A DNA stretch of 64,000 nucleotides, taken from Streptomyces fagopyri (lineage in GTDB: Bacteria > Actinomycetota > Actinomycetes > Streptomycetales > Streptomycetaceae). Shown here piece after piece: positions 57,896 through 64,000 of this stretch. The notes under the pieces were generated by a model that did not search any database, was not told where the DNA came from, and saw only the letters and a list, made by a program, of their open reading frames with translations. The position numbers and the translations under genes were made by a program. Where the stretch lies: assembly GCF_009498275.1 (NCBI RefSeq), contig NZ_CP045643.1:8618001-8682000 (forward strand). Direction: 5' to 3'. Numbering within the stretch: position 1 is the first letter of the stretch; every line of letters starts with the position of its first letter.

Positions 57896-57949
57896 ATCAT
57901 AGGCGAGCTGGCTTCGTCGTTGACAGTCAGCGGCGGCCACGGCTAGCTT
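57896..57949. promoter_or_regulatory. overlapping divergent promoters of the HxlR/thioesterase pair
   Basis: Minus strand: TATGAT at 57896-57901, 6 nt before the HxlR ATG. Plus strand: TTGACA (57920-57925) and TAGCTT (57944-57949), 18 nt apart. The -35 zones nearly coincide, so one repressor can block both. Confidence 0.55.
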
Positions 57950-57980
57950 CGATCTACGCAGTCAGATGAGGAGCGCAGGC

Positions 57981-58475
57981 ATGGGCCGGTCACGTACGTA
58001 CGAGTGGGAAGACCCGTCGGTCTCGGCCTCCGAGGTCGGGCGCGCCAGCGGACTCGACTTCCTGCGCGCGATGATCGCCGGCAGGCTGCCCGGTCCTCCC
58101 ATCGGCGCCACCATCGGGTTCGTGCTCGAAGAGGTCGAACACGGGCACGCGGTGTTCTCGCTGGAGCCCGGCGAGGAGCACTACAACCCCATCGGAAGCG
58201 TCCACGGCGGGATCTACGCGACCCTGCTCGACTCCGCGGCGGGGTGCGCCGTCCAGACGACGCTTCCGCAGGGCATGGCCTACACCTCGCTCGACCTGAC
58301 CGTGAAGTTCCTGCGGCCGATCACGGTGGACACCGGCAAGGTCCGCGCCGTGGGCACCGTCCTGAACGGCGGCCGCCGCACCGCGCTGGCCCAGGCCGAG
58401 CTGTTCGACTCCGCCGACCGGCTGCTCGCCCACGCCACCAGCAGTTGCCTGCTGTTCCCTGCGCCGACCGCCTGA
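57981..58475 (+). CDS. PaaI-family hotdog thioesterase
   Basis: 164 aa hotdog-fold acyl-CoA thioesterase. HYNPIGSVHGGIYATLLDSA carries the PaaI-type HGG and downstream Asp, followed by GCAVQTTLPQGMAYTSLDLT and NGGRRTALAQAELFDSADRL. Members hydrolyse phenylacetyl- or related aryl/acyl-CoA. ATG 57981 has GAGGAG 8 nt upstream; ATG 57966 is also in frame. It is probably controlled by the divergent HxlR protein. Confidence 0.9.
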   Translation: MGRSRTYEWEDPSVSASEVGRASGLDFLRAMIAGRLPGPPIGATIGFVLEEVEHGHAVFSLEPGEEHYNPIGSVHGGIYATLLDSAAGCAVQTTLPQGMAYTSLDLTVKFLRPITVDTGKVRAVGTVLNGGRRTALAQAELFDSADRLLAHATSSCLLFPAPTA

Positions 58476-58734
58476 ACGTACGGCGCGCCCGGGGCTGTCG
58501 TCACCGGACGGCCCCGGAGCCGGCGGGGCCATGGCTCTGAGGCCTTCCCGAGCCCGTCCGGCACGCTCCGGGCCACGGAGCCGCGCTCGGGCCGTGCGAC
58601 GTGCCCCGGCCGGGACCGCGAGGTCGACCGGGCCGAGAGTCGGCGCTGTCCACGCGATCGAGGCGCGCGCCCCTTGCCGTCGATGACTGCGGCGGTCCGT
58701 CGCCGCGGCGGCCATGACGTCCTGGCCCCGCCGC

Positions 58735-59139
58735 TCAGGCGAGATCGGCCCAGACCGTGTGACCCTGCGGTGTCGGCTCGTCGCCCCAGCGACAGGAGAG
58801 CGCGTCGACGAGACGCAGACCCCTGCCGTTCTCGTCCATCGTGTGGGCGGGGTGTCCCCAACGGGACTCGCTGAAACCGTAGTTGAGGGTGTGGCCGGCG
58901 TCCGCCACCTCGATGTGCACGGTGGGGCCGTTCTGGCGTGTGCGCCGAAGGGTGACGGAGACCCGGACGGGCGGCGCGCCGTGGCGCAGAGCGTTGGACA
59001 ACAGTTCGCTGAGGACGAGGGCGGCGTCGTCGGCGAGCCTTTCGACATGCCACTGACTGAGACAGCTGCGCACGCTCCGGCGTGCGGCACTCGTGCCGAG
59101 AGCCGAGTCGCAGAAGAAACAGTCGGGTTCGGATGTCAT
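58735..59139 (-). CDS. RsbW-like ATP-binding protein
   Basis: 134 aa GHKL ATPase. N-box LVLSELLSNALRHG, G1 box IEVADAGHTLN, G2 box NGRGLRLVDALS, then GHTVWADLA. All ATP-binding motifs are intact, unlike the ATPase at 11722. ATG 59139 (MTSEPDCFFC) has AGGGG about 9 nt upstream; ATG 59148 has the same GGGG directly abutting it, too close to function. Two Cys near the N-terminus (DCFFC) could bind metal or sense redox. Probable anti-sigma or partner-switching kinase; partner unknown. Confidence 0.85.
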   Translation of the reverse strand: MTSEPDCFFCDSALGTSAARRSVRSCLSQWHVERLADDAALVLSELLSNALRHGAPPVRVSVTLRRTRQNGPTVHIEVADAGHTLNYGFSESRWGHPAHTMDENGRGLRLVDALSCRWGDEPTPQGHTVWADLA

Positions 59140-59396
59140 GATGCGCATCCCCTGTGGGCCTCCGGCGGCTCTTCACGCCGAGGGAGGAGTGGATGTCCCG
59201 GCCCATGGCGTCGCCCCCGGGCGAGTGCTCGCGTAAGCGGTCGCACCCGCGGTCCGCCGCCCGGGTGAGGGGCGCGGGGAACGGAGCGGGAGGTGTGGAC
59301 GGCCGGCGCGTGCCCGCACGTCAGCCACGCGGACATCGCGATCCGGAGCGCCCGAACCGACCTGGGGCGCTCCGCGCGGGGCGGATCCCGGTGACC

Positions 59397-59576
59397 TCAG
59401 AAGCCGATGATGCGAGCGGCGAAATAGGCCGCCACGATGATCGACCCGATGACGATCAGCCCGAGCCACCAAAGGGGATGCTCCCAGATCCCGCCGTCCG
59501 GCCGTTCCTGATGTGCCTCGGCGATCGAGCCCTCGACCGGAGGGGTTTCGCCCGGTGGCACCAATGGCTGTGACAT
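59397..59576 (-). CDS. DUF6480-type small membrane protein
   Basis: 59 aa. An acidic Pro-rich N-terminus (LVPPGETPPVEGSIAEAHQE) leads to one C-terminal membrane span (HPLWWLGLIVIGSIIVAAYF, then AARIIGF). PGETPPxEGS is the recurring motif of this Streptomyces family. GGAG lies 11 nt before ATG 59576. Function unknown. It is flanked by the RsbW-like gene and the MarR operon. Confidence 0.8.
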   Translation of the reverse strand: MSQPLVPPGETPPVEGSIAEAHQERPDGGIWEHPLWWLGLIVIGSIIVAAYFAARIIGF

Positions 59577-59671
59577 GTCTCAACTCTCCGCCTCCAGGAG
59601 CGTGGCCGCATCTCGGACGCACTCCCTCCGCGGCCGATGTCCGGGCCGGGTCCCTCCTTCACAGTGTCAAA

Positions 59672-59715
59672 TTGTACAGCTGAAACTGTACAACTAAAGC
59701 TGCGGGTTCTACTGT
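59672..59715 (+). promoter_or_regulatory. MarR operator and promoter
   Basis: TTGTACAG-CTGAAA-CTGTACAA (59672-59693) is a perfect 8-bp dyad with 6-nt spacer covering the -35 zone. TACTGT (59710-59715) is the -10 box, 7 nt before ATG 59723. Binding would shut off the whole operon. Confidence 0.75.
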
Positions 59716-59722
59716 GGGACGC

Positions 59723-60169
59723 ATGCATGAGAGCCCCCCTCTGTCGCCCTCGGCGGTGCAGGCCTCGCGACAGGTCCGTACGGTCATCAGCCGCCTGCGG
59801 CGCCGCATCCTGAACGCCGCCGAATCCGAGGACATCACCCTGGGGCAGGCGTCCGTCCTCACCCGGCTCTCCGGCGAGCGGGGCGTCACGGCGAGTGAGC
59901 TCGCCGCGGCCGAGGGGGTGCGGCACCAGTCGATGACCACGACGGTCGCGTCGCTGACGGCCCTCGGACTGGTGGAACGGCGACCCGACCCCGACGACCG
60001 GCGCCGTCTGCTGATCGCGCTGACCGAGGAGGGGTACCGGCGGGTGGAGGAGGGACGGCAGGTCCGGCAGGAGTGGCTTGCCGGCCGGCTGCAGGAGCAG
60101 TGCACGGAGGAGGAACGACGGACCGTGATGGCCGCCATGACGGTACTGGAGCGCCTCACCCATGAGTGA
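59723..60169 (+). CDS. MarR-family repressor of the adjacent MFS gene
   Basis: 148 aa winged helix. ASVLTRLSGERGVTASELAA, then AEGVRHQSMTTTVASLTALG and VERRPDPDDRRRLLIALTEE are the standard MarR core with the wing DPDDRRR. ATG 59723 is leaderless (TACTGT 7 nt ahead); GTG 59714 is excluded because it overlaps the -10. It overlaps the MFS start by 8 nt (translational coupling). The perfect dyad upstream marks an autoregulated drug-efflux operon of the MarR type; the inducer is unknown. Confidence 0.92.
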   Translation: MHESPPLSPSAVQASRQVRTVISRLRRRILNAAESEDITLGQASVLTRLSGERGVTASELAAAEGVRHQSMTTTVASLTALGLVERRPDPDDRRRLLIALTEEGYRRVEEGRQVRQEWLAGRLQEQCTEEERRTVMAAMTVLERLTHE

Positions 60170-61592
60170 CCCGAGGACGGAGGAGCGGGGCACGACGGCG
60201 ACGGCGGGCTTCGACCGGCGGCTGCTGCCGCCGATGATGCTGGGTTCCGTCCTGAACCCGGTCAACTCCACGATCATCGCCGTCTCGCTCATACCCATCG
60301 GCGACGCGTTGGGCGCGCCTCCCTCGCAGACCGCGTGGCTGGTCTCCGCCCTCTACCTGGCCACCGCTCTGGGGCAGCCCGTCGTCGGCCGCCTCATCGA
60401 CGTCTTCGGGCCGCGCAGGCTCTTCCTCGTGAGCACGAGCCTCGTCGGCGTCGCCGGTGTCGTCGGCACCCTGGCGCCGAACCTGGGGGTGCTGATCGCC
60501 TCGCGCGTCCTCCTCGGCTTCGGCACCTGCGCCGGATATCCCGCCGCGATGGCGCTGCTGCGCAGCGAGGCCAGGCGCACCGGGCGGGACAGCCCGGGTG
60601 GGGTACTGACCGCCCTGGCGGTCACCAACCAGACCATCGCCGTGATCGGCCCGCTCCTCGGCGGCCTCCTGATCGCTCTGGGCGGCTGGCGCGCGACCTT
60701 CGCGCTGAACGTGCCGCTGGCTGTCGCGGCCGTGCTGCTGGGCCTGTTCCGGCTGCCCGTGGAGTCCGGTACCGGGGAATCCCCGCGGCGCGGACGCCTC
60801 GCGACCCAGCTCGACCTGGCCGGCATGGCGCTGTTCGCCGTGACGCTCGTCGCGCTGCTGCTGTTCCTGATGAACCCGCACCTGCGCGACTGGTACCTGC
60901 TGGTGACCGTCATCGCCGCGAGCGCCGCGTTCGCGGTGCGGGAGCTACGGGCCGCGACCCCGTTCATCGATCTGCGGGTGTTGGGCGGCAACACGCCGCT
61001 ACTGGCCACCTACGGGCGCGCGCTGGTCGCCTACACCGTCTCCTACGCCTTCCTCTACGGGTTCACCCAGTGGACGGAAGAGGGCTTCGGGCTCTCGCCC
61101 CTGCACGCGGGGCTGGCGCAGATCCCCATGTTCCTGGTGGCCATCGGTGTCTCGATCGTGTCCGGGCGGCGCGAGGGTGTGCGCGGCAAGCTGCTCGTCG
61201 GCGGGGTGGGGCAGATCGTCGCCTGTGTGGTGATGCTGACGCTCACCCGGGACAGCCCCGTCTGGACGCTGGTTCTCGTCGCGCTCGTCTTCGGCGTCCC
61301 CCAGGGACTGAACAGCCTGGCCCTGCAGAACTCCGTGTACTTCCAGGCGGATCCCGAGCGGACCGCGTCATCGGCCGGCCTGCTGCGCACCTTCGCCTAC
61401 GTCGGCTCGATGGTCGCCTCCTCCACGACGGCCGCCTCCTTCGGGCGGCGCGCCGACACCGGCGGCATGCACCACCTCGCCTGGGTCATGTTCGGCGCGG
61501 GCGTGCTCTACCTCCTGCTGACCGCCTTCGACCGCACACTCGGCCGCGCGACGGACAAGGACACCTCGGCCGATGCGCCGAGGGCGTCATAG
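60162..61592 (+). CDS. MFS drug efflux transporter (EmrB/QacA-like)
   Basis: 476 aa with about 13-14 hydrophobic segments, DHA2-like. PMMLGSVLNPVNSTIIAVSL is the first helix, GRLIDVFGPRRLFLV the loop 2-3 motif, and LAVTNQTIAVIGPLLGGLLI holds the antiporter motif C region (GP..GG). Probable proton-driven efflux of hydrophobic compounds. It overlaps the MarR gene by 8 nt and shares its operator. Confidence 0.92.
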   Translation: MSDPRTEERGTTATAGFDRRLLPPMMLGSVLNPVNSTIIAVSLIPIGDALGAPPSQTAWLVSALYLATALGQPVVGRLIDVFGPRRLFLVSTSLVGVAGVVGTLAPNLGVLIASRVLLGFGTCAGYPAAMALLRSEARRTGRDSPGGVLTALAVTNQTIAVIGPLLGGLLIALGGWRATFALNVPLAVAAVLLGLFRLPVESGTGESPRRGRLATQLDLAGMALFAVTLVALLLFLMNPHLRDWYLLVTVIAASAAFAVRELRAATPFIDLRVLGGNTPLLATYGRALVAYTVSYAFLYGFTQWTEEGFGLSPLHAGLAQIPMFLVAIGVSIVSGRREGVRGKLLVGGVGQIVACVVMLTLTRDSPVWTLVLVALVFGVPQGLNSLALQNSVYFQADPERTASSAGLLRTFAYVGSMVASSTTAASFGRRADTGGMHHLAWVMFGAGVLYLLLTAFDRTLGRATDKDTSADAPRAS

Positions 61593-61655
61593 ACCACGGA
61601 TGGCTCCCGGCACACCTGAACGAGAGCGCGGACCGTCCCCCGCACAGCCCTCCTC

Positions 61656-61890
61656 GTGAGGGATCTCCAGCTCGGTCACCTCGTCCTGGCCGGCATCGCC
61701 ACGGGCGGCGTCGTCCTGTCCACCGCCCTGCGGGCAGCCGACCTCGACCACGAGGTCACCTTCCTGTCCGACGCCCGCGCCGATCCCGACACCGACCCCG
61801 CACCACACGCTCGTGAACGACGTCCTCACCCGGCGCGGCGAGGTCACGACCGTCGAGCAGCGGCCCCGCGCCCTCGACACCGGTTCGTGA
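61656..61890 (+). pseudogene. isochorismatase-family hydrolase remnant
   Basis: [20 protein letters not shown], then [20 protein letters not shown] is the central part of an isochorismatase-like cysteine hydrolase, but the usual catalytic Cys position in AGIATSGCV-type loops is Gly-Val. Near 61797 the frame shifts: one frame over the sequence continues [19 protein letters not shown] to TGS and TGA at 61888-61890, the expected end. The N-terminal half (catalytic Asp/Lys) is absent. Thus a truncated, frameshifted gene. Confidence 0.75.
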
Positions 61891-61940
61891 ACGGGCCGGT
61901 GGGGACCGGCCGGTTCGTGAACGGGCCGGTGGGGACCGGC
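61881..61940. repeat. perfect 30-bp tandem duplication over the remnant's stop
   Basis: Two identical 30-bp copies at 61881-61910 and 61911-61940, each beginning CGGTTCGTGAACGGGCCGGT. Each contains the TGA that ends the isochorismatase remnant. Confidence 0.95.
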
Positions 61941-61972
61941 GCTCGCGGACGACCGCCCGCGGGAGCGGCGGA

Positions 61973-62014
61973 CGTGGCCGGGGCGGACCGAGCCGGTGGT
62001 CCGCCCCGGCCACG
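61973..62014 (-). terminator. 17-bp perfect stem terminator of metE
   Basis: CGTGGCCGGGGCGGACC (61973-61989) pairs perfectly with 61998-62014 across an 8-nt loop, 6 nt past the metE stop. Confidence 0.85.
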
Positions 62015-62020
62015 CCGGTC

Positions 62021-64000
62021 TCAGGAGACCGGCGGTGCCAGGTCGCCCCGGACCTCACGGGCGGCCGCCACCAGGTTCTCCAGTGCCGCCCGCACCTCCG
62101 GCCAGGCACGGGTCTTCAGGCCGCAGTCGGGATTGACCCACAGCCGCTCGGGCGGGATCGCCTCCAGGCCGGTACGCAGCAGTTCCGCGGCCTCCTGTGC
62201 GCTCGGTACGCGGGGTGAGTGGATGTCGTACACACCGGGTCCGGCCTCACGCGGATAGCCGTGACCGGCGAGTTCGCGGGCGACCTGCATGTGGGACCGG
62301 GCCGCCTCCAGGCTGATGACGTCCGCGTCGAGGTCGTCGATGGCCTGCACGATGTCGCCGAACTCCGCGTAGCACATGTGGGTGTGGATCTGGGTGTCCG
62401 GCCGGACGCCGCCGGTGGTGAGCCGGAACGCCTCGGTGGCCCAGTCCAGGTAGGCGGGGCGGTCGGCGGCGCGCAGGGGCAGTGTCTCGCGCAGCGCGGG
62501 TTCGTCGACCTGGATGACCGGGGTCCCGGCCGCCTCCAGGTCGTCGACCTCGTCGCGCAGGGCCAGGGCGACCTGGCGGGCGGTGTCGCCAAGGGGCTGG
62601 TCGTCACGGACGAAGGACCACGCGAGCATGGTCACCGGTCCGGTGAGCATCCCCTTGACCGGCCTGGCGGTGAGCGACTGGGCGTACGTCGTCCAGCGCA
62701 CGGTCATCGGTCCGGGCCGTGAGATGTCGCCGGCCAGGACCGGCGGGCGGACGTAGCGGGTGCCGTACGACTGGACCCACCCGTGCCGCGTGGCGAGGTA
62801 ACCCGTCAGCTGTTCGGCGAAGTACTGCACCATGTCGTTGCGTTCGGGTTCGCCGTGCACCAGTACGTCGAGACCGGCCTCCTCCTGGAAGGAGATCACC
62901 TGTCGGATCTCGTTCCTGACGCGCTCCTCGTACCCGTCGACGTCGATCCGGCGGCTCCGCAGGTCGGCGCGGGCCGTGCGCACGCGCGCGGTCTGCGGGA
63001 ACGACCCGATGGTGGTGGTCGGCAGCAGCGGCAGACCGAGGCGGGCGCGCTGGGCGCCGGCCCGCTCTGCGTACGGCAGGGAGCGGTGGCCGTCGGCGTC
63101 GGTGACCGCGGCCGTCCTGGCCCGTACGGCGCTGTCACGGGTGATCGCGGAGGCCGCACGGGACGCGAGGTCGGCCCGGTTGGCGGCCAGTTCGGCGGCG
63201 ATGGTGTCGGTTCCCCGGGCGAGGCCCCTGGCGAGGACGGAGATCTCCGCCGTCTTCTGGCGGGCGAAGGCGAGCCAGCGCAGGATCTGCGGGTCGATGT
63301 CCCGCTCGACGGACGCGTCGAGCGGAACGTGCACGAGCGAGCAGGAGGCGGAGACGTCCACCCGGCCGGCGAGCCCGAGCAGGGTGCCGAGGGTGCCGAG
63401 CGACCTCTCCAGGTCGGCGACCCAGATGTTGCGGCCGTCGACCACGCCGGCCACCAGGCGCTTTCCGGGTAGTCCGCCGACGGCGGCCAGGGCGTCGAGG
63501 TTGGCGGCCGCCGCGCCGGTGAAGTCCATGGCGAGACCGTCCACCGGCGCCTTGGCCAGGACGGGCAGCGCGTCGCCGAGCCGGTCGAAGTAGGAGGCGA
63601 TCAGCAGCTTCGGCCGGTCGGTCAGCGTGCCGAGACCGCGGTAGGCACGTGCGGTGGCGTCGAGTTCGGCCTGCGTACGGTCCTGGACTAGGGCGGGCTC
63701 GTCGAGCTGCACCCAGTCGGCTCCCGCCGCGCGCAGGTCGGCGAGCACCTCGGCGTACACGGGCAGCAGCCGGTCCAGCAGGGTCAGCGGCTCGAAGTCC
63801 GCGGCGACCCCGGGGGCCGGCTTGGCCAGCAGGAGATAGGTGACCGGACCGACGAGGACCGGCCGGGCCGCGAGACCGAGGGCGATCGCCTCCCTGAGTT
63901 GCCCGACCTGCTGGGCGGAGTCCGTCCTGAACACCGTGTCCGGACCCAACTCCGGCACCAGGTAGTGATAGTTGGTGTCGAACCACTTGGTCATCTCCAG
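62021..64000 (-). CDS. metE: cobalamin-independent methionine synthase (MetE), N-terminus beyond window
   Basis: Transfers a methyl group from 5-methyltetrahydropteroyl-triglutamate to homocysteine. 659 residues are present; the frame is open past 64000 ([19 protein letters not shown] is internal), so the true start lies to the right and about 100 residues are missing. Zinc ligands are in the C-terminal barrel: HTHMCYAEF (His and Cys), a later Glu, and NPDCGLKTR (Cys). [12 protein letters not shown] and [15 protein letters not shown] are MetE hallmarks. In Streptomyces metE often lies behind a B12 riboswitch; its leader is outside the window. Confidence 0.95.
   Translation of the reverse strand: MEMTKWFDTNYHYLVPELGPDTVFRTDSAQQVGQLREAIALGLAARPVLVGPVTYLLLAKPAPGVAADFEPLTLLDRLLPVYAEVLADLRAAGADWVQLDEPALVQDRTQAELDATARAYRGLGTLTDRPKLLIASYFDRLGDALPVLAKAPVDGLAMDFTGAAAANLDALAAVGGLPGKRLVAGVVDGRNIWVADLERSLGTLGTLLGLAGRVDVSASCSLVHVPLDASVERDIDPQILRWLAFARQKTAEISVLARGLARGTDTIAAELAANRADLASRAASAITRDSAVRARTAAVTDADGHRSLPYAERAGAQRARLGLPLLPTTTIGSFPQTARVRTARADLRSRRIDVDGYEERVRNEIRQVISFQEEAGLDVLVHGEPERNDMVQYFAEQLTGYLATRHGWVQSYGTRYVRPPVLAGDISRPGPMTVRWTTYAQSLTARPVKGMLTGPVTMLAWSFVRDDQPLGDTARQVALALRDEVDDLEAAGTPVIQVDEPALRETLPLRAADRPAYLDWATEAFRLTTGGVRPDTQIHTHMCYAEFGDIVQAIDDLDADVISLEAARSHMQVARELAGHGYPREAGPGVYDIHSPRVPSAQEAAELLRTGLEAIPPERLWVNPDCGLKTRAWPEVRAALENLVAAAREVRGDLAPPVS

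Overview
This is chromosomal DNA of a high-GC actinomycete, almost certainly a Streptomyces. Third codon positions are almost all G/C, antisense frames stay open over long stretches, GTG and TTG starts are common, and several promoters run straight into start codons (leaderless genes). Families typical of the genus are present: the GlgE maltosyltransferase pathway, DUF5133, DUF6204, DUF6480, RsbW-like ATPases, SpoIIE/PP2C phosphatases and an NsdA-like TPR regulator. I see no rRNA, tRNA, CRISPR array, insertion sequence, prophage or PKS/NRPS cluster.

Layout. 1-3560: end of a MarR gene, a DrrAB-type ABC exporter, and a secreted M1 metallopeptidase. 3574-15873: alpha-glucan/trehalose locus. A leftward operon runs DUF5133, glgE, treS, mak, glgB; a divergent rightward group holds an anti-sigma-like ATPase, glgX and a flavin oxidase. 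Together these convert trehalose to maltose, phosphorylate it, polymerise and branch it, and debranch the product. 15921-26325: signalling and household genes, namely a kinase-like protein without its P-loop lysine, a TPR regulator, two SDR enzymes, an RsbW-like ATPase, an NlpC/P60 wall hydrolase, a HIT protein, a TetR/SDR divergon with two operators, and a membrane PP2C phosphatase.

26900-32804: a small regulon. A TetR gene is followed by a frameshifted phosphotransferase, an NmrA-like reductase, a PLP decarboxylase and a second NmrA-like reductase. The two reductase genes have the same promoter/operator module (22 bp, 21 identical, same -35/-10 geometry) about 4 kb apart on opposite strands. 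33155-43974: mmsA, an MFS/LysR pair with dyads, a Moco oxidoreductase, DUF6204, an aldo/keto reductase, a MOSC-reductase-ferredoxin fusion and an alpha/beta hydrolase. 45188-49397: a three-gene MoxR ATPase / metallopeptidase-VWA / unknown-protein operon, the best candidate here for a poorly described system.

49657-64000: argG with an ARG-box-like promoter, an HD-domain gene overlapping a GlxA-type regulator, a SnoaL-like protein, a PAS/GAF/PP2C phosphatase, a predicted Tat-exported lipoprotein carbonic anhydrase, a cold-shock gene with a structured leader, a HxlR/thioesterase divergon, another RsbW-like ATPase, a MarR-MFS operon with a clear operator, an isochorismatase remnant, and metE running off the right edge.

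Recurring themes are partner-switching signalling parts (three RsbW-like ATPases and two PP2C phosphatases, no STAS protein seen), leaderless regulators with operators on their own promoters, and short tandem repeats that start at or cover the stop codons of rightward genes (39310, 56301, 61888). All calls come from reading the sequence; no database search was run.
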